From Haemonchus contortus (taxonomy: Eukaryota; Nematoda; Chromadorea; Rhabditida; Trichostrongylidae), in NCBI GenBank assembly GCA_000469685.2, contig LS997565.1, positions 49,836,001 to 49,900,000 of the forward strand: a stretch of DNA of 64,000 bases, written 5' to 3'. The notes beneath the pieces were generated by a model. The model made no database searches and was not told where the DNA came from. It saw nothing but the letters and a program-made list of their open reading frames with translations. The position numbers and the translations under genes are program-made. Positions within the stretch are counted from its first letter, which is position 1; each line of letters begins with the position of its first letter. Positions 1 through 10,077 of this stretch are shown here, piece by piece.

Positions 1-165
1 AGCAGACTCGTCTGGGAGGATAAATGATTTGATTTGTATATTGACTGGGCACTGCTAGTCACTGTATAGGCTCTACACGCTTTCAATACGCCACTGCGAT
101 TCTGAATAGAAGTCGAATGCGGGGGCGCATCCCTCAGATGGACTGATCAAGCCCGAGATCTTTTC
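1..165 (+). repeat. tRNA-derived SINE, 3' portion (cut by window edge)
   Basis: The body of this repeat (ACTCGTCTGGGAG, then a GCGCATCCCTCA stretch near 125-137) matches the body of the better copy at 15,250-15,545 in the same orientation. The tRNA-like head would lie outside the window. Confidence 0.6.
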
Positions 166-189
166 ATCCTTTGTTGTTCAGTTGCTTCA

Positions 190-467
190 CCCCTACCAGA
201 CCATTACCGTGATTACTGTGCCAGAGATGAAAAGTAGGAAATAAGCATGACGACGATAATTGTTATTATCAACATCTCGTCATGAAACACTTCAAAACAT
301 TTAGCTAGATATTCTGCTCTTCAGAGGAGAGCTCTTTTGTATCCTATATGCTTCTGGGATATTGTTCCCACTCATTTGACCTCTTACTAGTTTGAATGTG
401 TTGCCTCAAATCCATATTACTGATTGTTCTTAGAGAGCTCTGAATGTGTCTGAAGAGGTCTTACTTC
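190..467 (+). promoter_or_regulatory. 5' flank of srt gene A, conserved with gene B
   Basis: This stretch aligns with 13,205-13,466 upstream of gene B. Shared blocks include GTGATTACTG, GATAATTGTTATTAT, CACTTCAAAACATT and CTTTTTTGTAT-like sequence in the same order and at similar distance from the start codon. It was probably duplicated with the gene and is likely to hold the promoter. No TATA box or named factor site is claimed. Confidence 0.5.
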
Positions 468-469
468 AG
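468..469 (+). promoter_or_regulatory. putative spliced-leader acceptor, gene A
   Basis: A TTACTTCAG acceptor ends 10 nt before the ATG at 480. Genes B and C have equivalent acceptors at exactly the same spacing. In nematodes this arrangement is typical of SL trans-splicing, but a 5' UTR intron would look the same. Confidence 0.5.
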
Positions 470-823
470 AAATATTACCATGGACGTATTTTATTTCAAT
501 ACACCTTGGATAATCGATGAAAAAGAATATAACTGCAGTGGCCGATCGCAATCTGAATGGCAAAGCAGAGGATCGGTAAATTATGTGCAGGGCACCTACT
601 TTGCAACGACAGGAGCAATATTCGGGGTAAGCTCAACGCTCAACAATGTGAAGAGTAAATTAGCTCAATAGTCCAAGTGAGGGATATATTATCGTGTAAC
701 GACTTTTGTTGAACCTAAACAAACAATGCACAGAAGAGGCATTTGAGTAACAAATGATATTTTTGGTTTCTTTTGATGTTTGGAACATCAGAAAACTAGA
801 GTGGTCTTCTTACTTCATCTTAT

Positions 824-1250
824 CTCATGTGGCTACACATTGAATTGCAGTGGCCAGTCAATGTACAAGTCAGGGCCTTCATACTCTGACTCCATTTACA
901 TCGTAGCGCTGGCTACTGCCTCGACGCGGTTGAATAAGTTTCGCGTAACCGATTCGCCACACGCGGCAGTCGCGGACGGGACACTGGCAGTAGGAACGGT
1001 TTTATGTAATCGAACCATTTGCCTCAATTTAACAATTCTAGCGTTCTTCAGACAGCTCATTCGCTATGCTATTATTAATTATGGCATGCTTCTACTGTTA
1101 GTTCTTTTGTTCCTGAACTTCTTACCTGCTACCGCATTCTGCTACATTCCTTCGCGCGTGGCGTATCCCTCGCCGCAACGCGACAACTTCGTTCCTGGAC
1201 ACGTCACGGGCTACTTGTCTCATTGTTGCAGTCTTAGCGTTCATCATACA
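824..1250 (+). repeat. composite SINE remnant plus ~270-bp repeat unit
   Basis: A degraded piece of the SINE body is followed by about 270 bp (roughly 930-1210) that matches 30,930-31,190 in gene C intron 5. Shared landmarks are TCTAGCGTTCTTCA, TTCTTACCTGCTACCGC-like sequence and TGCTACATTCCTTCGCGCG. The long open frame across it is incidental. It sits exactly where gene A has lost exons 2-4. Confidence 0.6.
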
Positions 1251-2629
1251 ACACAATCGAAATGTGATTATTGTTTTTAGTTCGGCTGTGGCTTCCTTTG
1301 ATCCTGTATTTCTTACTCGCTGCGAAGCTTCTGCTTTGTTCTTCCATATTCCCCCCGCAAAGCGACAATTAGGTGCACCACATTCGGCCAGTAGGTAAGG
1401 TAGTGATACGCCGTGCAGGGTTCTGAATCGACATTAGCAGCGTCGGTTTCAGGTAAGACCTTGATACTGTGGATGACATTGTCTGTAGCATACATGGTCA
1501 TTTTACCTTTCATAAACCGTTCTCATCCTTATAACACAGTTGCGGCTTCTTATATTCCATCTCCAGTGATTACCGACGATGAAGAAAAAGTGAGTCTAAA
1601 AGAAACATATTATTCTTCCCAACATTATTTTTCATGAATACCCTCTGTTCGAGGACCTTACAAGGCTCAGGAAACTCGTTTTATGAGATGAATATTTGAA
1701 ATGTATGTTGTGAGAGGTTCCTGATCTAAATATTTTTTTATCCAACATTGTGATATGACGCCTCTTGCTTACTGAATGGAAGGGTTCGAGAGCTATGAAA
1801 CTCAAACATACGAAAATGGAATATAAGGTCATAGCAACAATTGCAAGAATAACTTCCATTTTTTCTCATTTGCCCATATATGGACTATTCCCTGTAGTCC
1901 ATCGGAAAAGGTAGCAAGCGAGACTTCATTTGCTCGAAAGCGGGATTTGAAAGCTAGTTTTGAAATGAGATTGGTCAACGATTGTCGTGCTTTCGTTCGA
2001 CTTCATAGGTCGGCTGTCGTGGTCGGTCCCGCCGAGAAGGTACAGTATGCTGCAAAGAACGAGAGGACGCCACGTGGCAATGCTTAGCCACGGACTCTGG
2101 CTGCTTATTCCACCACTCGACGACCGCATCATACATTATTCCATCTTTCGTTACCTTCGTCGTCGCAGCAGTTTGGTCGTTTCTGTCGCCCTGTACGCAC
2201 TCGAGTCAACATCATCGGCGCAGCTGCAGAAGGATCTGCAGCACCACTATTTTGCCATCTATTGTTGGTGCAACTGCTGCCAGGTCAACCTCATGCAAGG
2301 AAGATTCAGAGGAGTGGTTCGCAGCTAAACCAAGAAGCACCGCGAGAACGCAGAGAGGATCGGCCCCCAACAGAGAGTGAGCAGGATCATTCCCAACCGT
2401 TGATTCCGTGTTTTTTGAATGTGTATATATTCTTTTATATTCCTTTCCATAGTATTTGTCGCGACCATAGTTAATCATATTTACTCGCATCTATCGTGAC
2501 ATTTACTCTCTTTATTCTTGTATACGTAGTTTATCACAAATTCATATAATTCATTCGTGTGTGCGTAGTGCACAATTAGTGTTGTTGTTGTCAGGTATCT
2601 CGGTGATGTCCAATGCGGAGGGACTTATG

Positions 2630-2703
2630 AAGGGATCGTAGGCCCCCGAAGGACCATGCGTCCAGCGCCCTAAGGGAGCTCGGCGCTGGACGAACGATCC
2701 CTT
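2630..2703. other. imperfect nested palindrome
   Basis: GTCCAGCGCC (2660-2669) pairs with GGCGCTGGAC (2682-2691) around a 12-nt loop. Outside it AAGGGATCGT (2630-2639) pairs with ACGATCCCTT (2694-2703). It lies in intron 5 of gene A, in a locally GC-rich patch (about 2590-2790). It may be the core of a small transposon or foldback remnant. Confidence 0.6.
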
Positions 2704-3790
2704 AGCGCACTGCGGAGGCTGCCATCCGTGTGTCAGATGGTTACGAGCATAAGCAAGCGGGCTGAAGGGCTCGCGTGGCTCACGTAAACCAATTCTCATC
2801 GCTAGTTATCAGATTATTGAGCCGAAGGGTCCGTCGGAACCCATGTCGCCCAAGCAGGTTCCCTCTTCATTCAAAGCTGGTGGATACTTGGTTAATAATT
2901 TAAACTTCTCATGGAACTTCGATTGAAGACCAAGGTATGTCGATAGGTTCTATAGTGCTGTTCTCAACAGGAAATAGAACCGCTCAATGAGTTTCCCAAA
3001 AAAGTTATGAGCTATCAAAATTTTTTCTGGAGATAGTCTCAGCAGAAGTGCGTAGCACTCCAGTGCACATCAAGCGACTGCATAGGCGACTGCAGTGCGC
3101 AGCGAAGGAGTAGTGTTCTCCGCCATCATGCCAATTTTGTTGGTTTGATTCCCGCCGACGAAGGTTCTGCACGTCGTGCTTTTTTTCGGGAGTTTTCGTA
3201 AAGTTTTCTAATTAGAATTATTGTGTGAGCGCTTCTTTACATCAATATGGATATTGGCGCAACATCCACCTGACCATGGAGACCGCCATGAATTTGAACA
3301 ATGCGGTACCGACAGCAGTGCACTCCTTCTAAAACTAACTCGAAGCAAATTTCGAGAGGTTATAGTTTTTGGGGAAGTATAGTAGTTTCAACTTCTACAA
3401 CCGTAAACGGAGCTCTAAAGTATGTCGATATACCTGGGTATAAATAAAATTTTCATGGCAGAATGAAATCCTCATCCGGTTAGTCATGTGGTTTCCAATT
3501 ATCAATTCACGAGAACAGAATATCACTGCTGTGTCATGGCAGTGGATCTTCTTGCACATACGTTATGTCAAGGATGCCTATCAATCAAAGCCCTTTTATA
3601 CCTCAGCTGAAAGCCCGCTCTCGAACTCGTAGAGCTAAGTTTTCTCTGAGTAGTAGGGAACGGTCGAAGTCCCATCGTAATACACAGCATTCTTGCAGCA
3701 TCACTAGCGATGAAGTGTTTTTTGAACTGGAAAGCAAAAGCAGTCGAAACTGATCAAATTCAAAAATGATTTCTGATTTCGTAATAACAG

Positions 3791-3864
3791 CGATTCTTGT
3801 TCTATGCATATGTTTTAGCCCCATTTACGATTCTTGTTCTACGCATATGTTTTGACACTATTTA
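3791..3864 (+). repeat. 37-bp tandem duplication beside a foldback insertion
   Basis: The unit 3791-3827 is repeated at 3828-3864 with a few mismatches (both begin CGATTCTTGTTCTA). The second copy runs into the start of the foldback element at 3855. The homologous place in gene B has one copy only (about 20,840-20,865). Confidence 0.65.
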
Positions 3865-4587
3865 CCCTTTACTGCCGATGTCGAGAATGGGTTGGATTTC
3901 TATCGAATCTTTTTCAAGAAGATGAAAACGACTAGAAATTCCTCCAGAGGGTAATTTGACCCGTAGAACACGATATCGCATCCATTCGTCATGAAAATGC
4001 CCTACGCCCCGCTACGCTTTTTCTACTCGACATTCTCATGCCCCAGAGAAACTTGCTCCTGAGTAGTGTGTTACACGGATATCATATTTACTCTGCATGG
4101 TAACTATTTACATTCATGGTATGGATCTGCCATAAGCGCGTTGTGTGTCCGGCACGAAAGCTTTTTTGCAAACTGCAAAGTTCCGGAGTCTACCAGCAAC
4201 TGCCTACTTTTGGTCCCGTGAATTTGGATCCTTCCGAACCAACTCATTCGAGCTTGGCGTGAGTGTAGAGATGCTACCCTATCGGGGGCATCTGTTTTTG
4301 CTAAAGCTCCAAGACCAACATAACTAACCCAACAGCCCTCTTCAACTCCACTTAATGTGAATACCATGAATGTGAATAGTCACCATGCAGAGTCAGTATG
4401 ATATGCATGCGCTAACACACTACTTAGGGGCAAGTTTTTAGCAAGATTGGTGATCCTGTTCCATTTTGCGTGAGCGCTAGGCACTTTTATGACGAGTGTA
4501 AGCGAGATTCGCGTTCTACGGGTCGAATTACCCCTCCAGGCAAGTTTCTAGTCGGTTTTATATCAGTCAGTGAAGGGTAAATAGTGT
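3855..4587. mobile_element. foldback element FB-1, ~733 bp, in intron 5 of gene A
   Basis: The two ends are inverted copies: ACACTATTTACCCTTT at 3855 matches the reverse complement of AAGGGTAAATAGTGT ending at 4587. Pairing continues inward over most of each arm, for example CTAGAAATTCCTCCAGAGG (from about 3933) against the CCTCCAGGCAAGTTTCTAG region near 4533-4551, and the CTCTGCATGGTAACTATT region near 4091 against its complement near 4380. There is no coding sequence. It could be a non-autonomous DNA transposon of the foldback or Mutator-like type. Gene B lacks it at the homologous place. Confidence 0.75.
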
Positions 4588-6139
4588 CTTTCTTTTGGAC
4601 AGAAGGGTAAAGAATGGTTTTCCGAAATTCGGTGTCGTGCAGAATTTAGAGAAGTCTTCTCCGACAACCTAATATCAACGTCTACCGATTTTTCAGCTGT
4701 GGAAAGAATATGCAGATAAGATCGAAAACGGGAGTCTCGCTCTCTCTGTCGCGAGTTTACGTATGCTTGTGGGTTTTTAACCGGATCAAACATACTAGAA
4801 AAAAACATATTCGTAGGAAACGGCTCAGTACGCCACCTTGATGGTACCAATTCACAATATTACCTTCGTCGTTGTGCTATTGAGTCTCTATACCATTCTA
4901 TGCGTTCATATCATCAGAATGCCACGCGCTGCAAAAGGAAGGAACTACAAAGTGCAAGTGCAGGTATGTAGGAAGCGATTGAAAAGCATTGGCCCTTCCT
5001 TTTGCATTGTTTGAGTGATATCGAATTAAGCCTGTTAGACCTTTCTATCGTTTTGCTTGTTTGTGTGTTCAGAGAATTCTGAAGTATTTCTAAAGAATAG
5101 CATAGTTTATTTCGCGCGTGCCTATAGACCCTTTGTTCATTACCCAGCTCTACTTCAACTGACCGAAGTTACGGCTAGTAAAACTGGTTCGGATAGCAAG
5201 ACTAGTTCGTACACTGCTTGGCAAGGTGTACGTCCCTCCGTGTAACATTGATGACCCTCAGCTGCAAATTTGGTTTTGTCGAATTGAAACACCGAAGGCA
5301 ATCGATTGGACTAGAAGTAAAGCACGATTCTCTTAAATGGTCATACAGGCTTCCAAAGAGAGTTCGCCGTTAAGCCGGTAAAGCAGCGGATCATAGTCAT
5401 TGCTCCAGCCCTTACTTCGCCTGACTTGGAAGTGCCTGGCAACTTGTTCCGCCAACTGGTTACTGCTCCGAAAGCATTTTCATAATCTTTATTTGTCTTT
5501 TGTTGCATTTCCATGAGTCCCATGCTGAACGCCTTAAAATCCGAAGGATGATAAGGAATTTAAAGATATCACTCCGCGATACTCATATTCTATTATGTTT
5601 CATAAAACACTACCGAGGCACTTTTGGAGAACAAACTGAAGCATGTGTTCCTCAGCTAATTGTTATGTTGCTCCAAAACGAATCCTTTGCAGATTTTTGT
5701 TCAAGTTCTTCTGATCTGTTCTACGACTGCCATAGCAGCGACCCTTCATGTTTTCATGATATTCTTCACAGTGTCACGTAATGCTGTTATTACTGCATGC
5801 GTTTCATGGCAGTTGAGCCACGGTAAATTATGGTTATCGTTAGATTCCATTACATAGCGATGACCGTGACCAAAATTGTCACGATCTTTAGCTGTGTTGT
5901 TGGGTAAGCGAAAGACTCAGTACTACCATCTTTATGTGTGCTCTATTTCTTTCTTCTTAAGAACGCACCGTTTAGGTCTTCATGGGATCATATACCTCAG
6001 TTTCAATCGCGATATACGCTACGAGGTGATGAAGATGTTCGCAATAAAGAAATGCAGGGGATCAACACGTACTGTATCGATCAGTACCGGTGCCCGAACA
6101 GAAATGACAGAACCAAAATTCTGGTTGCAGAGATTTTGA

Positions 6140-9100
6140 AAGAATTTGAATCCTGTTTAACTTCAACAACACTGCACCGGAAGATACAAGAAGACTCCCG
6201 GTCTAACGCTTCACTAAGTAAAAATTCTTGGCATAGAGAAGAAAAGAGAAGACGTGACCGAACGCACAGGTTTGTGTAACAAGCTGTAGCATATGTGTAT
6301 ATGTAGAATATTTCCTCGAGTCGGCTTGCCTGTATTGCTCTTTTTCTGACGGTCTATACCATGGTATATTCAAATTCTACTCAGCAAACTCAACTGCGAC
6401 ATGATTCGTTGGAATTTTGCATTTGCATAGTGTTGCCTATTCAAAAAATACTATTCCCGCCAGTAGGAAACAGCCAAGCCCGTACCAAATTCTAGTTACT
6501 CCCCATCGAAAGGGAGACGAACAAAGATGTGCTATTTTATACAATCACCGCCTCATCTGGCTACCCACAGCTGGTTTGATCCAACACGTTCTGCCATTTT
6601 TTCCAAACGCTGTTTTTAAGCTAGAATTTTTTGCAATGCTGTTTCAGGGTTAGACGTTCTCTCTCTAATTCTATATCTTATATTATGTGATATATTTCTG
6701 TAAAATACTTATTACGTTCCGATTCTATTTTTTTAGTAGTAATACAATCACTGTTCTAATAGAGAATATATGTATGTACAAGACTTTACATTTCTCTATG
6801 AATTTTCATGAATTGATTTAGAATTTAAAAACGTGATTTTTAGAAATGAGACGTGTTCCCTTTTGCACTTTTTTTATTTAAACGAAGATGTGGTAACTAG
6901 TGTGATGAGGATGCTCGCCAAAATCTATGAGGTTTGCCACGCAGATACCTCTGGACTGCTCGAGGCACGGCTTGGCGTTAAACCTTATTAATACAACTAA
7001 AATAGTAACACGTGTTCCTTATTCTCCTGCGTATTGTGCAGTCGGATATTGTTTGGTAGGGTATTGTGACGGATATTGCGTCTGATATTGAGTATTGAGT
7101 CAGTTGGATACCGCGGATGCGGTATTGCTGCATTGCGAACCACCAATTTCGAGAATGACCCGACGGAGAAGCCCTTCAGCTATTTGTACCCCTCGGTCGG
7201 ACCAAAGATCAAAGTTCAGACCACGCCCAGTTGTTGATCGTTACATGTAGGTACACGTAAAAGGGCGCGTAGGCCTACCTCAACAAATGAGTGTCAGTGT
7301 GGTGATTTCCGCCTCTTAACATGTATTTGGTAGCAGTTGCTACAAAGCAAATGATCTAATGATATAATATTATGATCGACATGGTTGATAGACTAAAGAA
7401 CACTGCTGAATCGTTCTCAAAGCACCACAAAACATTAGTTTTCTCCTTATCTCTGTGACAAGTGGGCCCATTGAGCATGTCGTGATGTGTAATCACGAAA
7501 TGATCAATGGCAACAACAAAGCAAGCCATCGGAAGTCATGCGCCAACAACATTTAACTTTACTTATACGGCTAGCACCAGCAACATACCATTTATTTCGC
7601 TCAGAATCCGACGAAGTTTATGATGTGGAAATCATTCAGCTGCATTCGCGGCTTTTTTACGTGAACGACGAGCACATTCGCCCATCTCGCAGCGGTCTAC
7701 CCTTAGATCGTGAAGATCCTGCAGGAGCCCACCATACCTGAGTTCCTCTACTGGTTGGAAATCTGAGTAGGTCGGCTCGAGTAATGCTCCAATTGATGCT
7801 TGTAATCGCACCTCTCACCTCCAAGAGAAGGATCCGAGGTGTTGTTTTGCAGTGGGGATTTTTGATTTCCGCACGTGTGTCGTGAATCGGTACAGGCTGG
7901 TGCAAAGTTTCCGTGTAACCCCCACCATCTCAAATCTCGATGTTGTAGAAGTTCTGTCCTACTTTTTCTCCCTTTTCAGACGAGAATGTGAAACGCTGTG
8001 ATCCCAGATATCTCGGTGACCTTTCAAAGCCCAATTCTGTTTAGAACCCCCTTCCAGTAGTCTCCCTTAACTGCGTAGCTGAAGGTCTCGTCGCCCTGCT
8101 TGTCTGTAGCTGATATTTGCTTGCAACTCTTCAAGATGTGTAACGTTCTGGTCAAGCCTCAAGTTTCTTCTTGTCCGAGGAAATCCTTGGTCACACCCTG
8201 AAATTCAAGCGGAAGTATCCAGTGCTTGGCCTGTTCAGCACAAGTGAGGAGACCCCAATCCAGCGCGTCATAGTCTCCTATGGGACCATCCATGACCTGC
8301 CAGTGCTGATGCTCAGCACACTTCGCTCCTGTTGAGAAATCTTTTCCAATTACTGAACTTGATTATAGCACGAAAAAGTCGATAGTCAGAACTAGTGCAT
8401 GAAGATGGTACCACATCAATATCTAGTAAACATTTTTCTGTTCGTTACTATGTGATCAGTTCAGCATGAGTTGTACCGTTGTACCGCCCTTGTTCAGAGG
8501 TGGTGTTTCTTTTCTTAGAAGAAAGGGTTGCCATAGAAAAAAACGAGCCGCGGAAAGGAGTCCAGCTGAACGGTTTCCGTTTTCGCTCCTGTCTACCATT
8601 CTGGATTTTGAATCCGAACTCCTCTTCTTGTGCTTGAATTCTCCAACAGCGAATTCGTAGGAGGTTTTTTTAAATGTTAATGATCTCCTTAAGTTGATGG
8701 TGAAAGGCATCGTCGTCTACTTTGTCAGCTACAAAGTATGGAGAATAACATTTGACGATAGAGATGGTCTTCAGGTGCGCGTGTTGTAGCCGTAAGATGG
8801 CAGAGGGAAGGGAAAGGACTTCGTGAAGGATGAAGAGATGGAAGACAGGCGTGTGCACGAAAGAACCAACGCAGCCGACATTTTGAGAAGATTTTTCTTG
8901 TTTCTATATGAGTCGTGCACATGCCTCGATATTCCATAGTGACTTCAACAACAAAGACTTTTGGTGTTTATAGGATGGAAAGCAACAAGGCGGTGCTTCA
9001 GAATCTTAGCGTCTGTAGTCTTCCCCATGTAACATCTTAAGTTTATTCTTCCTAAATTAATTACATTGAAGACGTGACAAAAAGCTCGACAAATTATAGC

Positions 9101-9151
9101 TTGAATGCATATACTAAATGAACAGAATTTCCACAAAATGCATGGACCTCA
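6140..9151. other. intergenic: 3' flank of gene A, no gene recognised
   Basis: The part from about 6450 to 6740 aligns with 24,250-24,540 beyond gene B (shared AAACAGCCAA, GTACCAAATTCTA, GCAATGCTGTTTCAG), so the duplicated segment extends past the stop codon. A cluster of GATATTG and GTATTG words lies at 7030-7110. The remainder (7200-9150) has only short open frames without recognisable motifs or convincing splice structure. Confidence 0.5.
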
Positions 9152-9611
9152 ATGACACGGTTCACTATAATTTTGAATATGTAGTTTAAGAGGAGGAATG
9201 GAAATGATGTTCCTGTTTTTCGCAAGAAAAGGCGAAAGTCAGCGTACTAAGAGCAATATATGGCTCTGAAAAAGTGGTAAAATCAGGGGTAGAATGAGAA
9301 TGTGCCGACAAAGGTTGCATGGAAGGACTGTTTGGACGAGCTGTCCAAATGTGTGGGCTACTACTTACACCTGGCAACAGTTAGCAGCCTGCGTGCAATG
9401 TGTGCGTTCCAGTACTGATGCTTTAACTTCTCGCCACTTCAAGATTGTGAGAACTCGTCTGCCTAAGGTGTGTACGTTGGCCGAGCCGCTTTGGAGACCT
9501 TTATTACGCTTAGCTTAACTGTATTCCTACCCGACAGCGTCCCTCAGGCTACCTTTGAAGGTCATCTCGGGAAGGAATCCCAGAGACCATTTCTAATGTG
9601 AACTGCGTCAG
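9152..9611. mobile_element. MITE copy M1 (AAAGGCACAGTT-type ends, degraded)
   Basis: Degraded terminal sequence ATGACACGGTTCACTAT opens the copy and TGTGAACTGCGTCAG closes it. The interior aligns with the copies at 23,758-24,206 and 27,473-27,955 (shared GAGGAATGGAAATGATG, GTAAAATCAGGGGT, GACAGCGT). No open reading frame of note is present. Confidence 0.6.
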
Positions 9612-10077
9612 GTTTCTCAAGAAATTGACCAGAATTGCCTGATCTCATAAGTCACATTATGTTTGGAGCATTTGAAGCCGAATGACCTCAGTTATACAAG
9701 ATTCCAAAAAGCTTAACTAAAACGCAGAAAATGATGTGCGGGCTCAGTGGCGGTAATATGAATTATCAGTGTTAAGGTAACCTCCTGATTTACCCAGTTA
9801 TTACTGCAAGTGAGGGTTACTAGTTGTTTTAGCGATTCACTAGAGCCCGTAGAAATCAGGAAGCAGCACTATCAAGCATAGCCTCCTTTTTTGACTGATC
9901 AACTGCTCCTGAAAGCAAATGAAAATACAGGTCAGTGTTGACATCTCAATTTATAACAAATGTTTGACCAAAAAGTTCTGTCTCATGAAATAAGAGGTCC
10001 TGATGAAGTACAGAAAGCGCGAAATTGAACTGATAAACAGTCACGAGTTTTGAAGCATCTCTTGAAGCGACCGTGAA

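Larger units (their letters stand above)
480..6139 (+). pseudogene. srt-like chemoreceptor A, lacking exons 2-4
   Basis: Recognisable exons are 480-626 (exon 1), 1453-1589 (exon 5), 4817-4963 (exon 6), 5693-5822 (exon 7) and 5976-6139 (exon 8, with TGA). Each has consensus splice borders and no internal stop. They match genes B and C closely: the EYNCSGRSQSEW N-terminus with an N-glycosylation sequon, HPYNTVAASYIPSP after TM4, VPIHNITFVV in TM5, and IYLSFNRDIRYEV in TM7. The exons encoding the rest of TM1, TM2, the GAVFC motif and the LALNR motif are absent from 627-1452, which instead contains a repeat also found in gene C. Exon 1 ends in phase 0 but exon 5 needs one base from a preceding exon, so direct joining is out of frame. 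It is most simply a deletion-bearing pseudogene. A misassembly or collapsed haplotype is the main alternative, because the remaining exons are not decayed. Confidence 0.8.

Noticed and set aside
780..1280. 166-codon open frame downstream of srt A exon 1
   Set aside because: It overlaps the SINE/270-bp composite repeat; the copy at 30,930-31,190 has a broken frame and there is no receptor motif.
7030..7110. Clustered GATATTG/GTATTG words
   Set aside because: Irregular spacing and no clear unit; insufficient for a tandem repeat or a binding-site array call.
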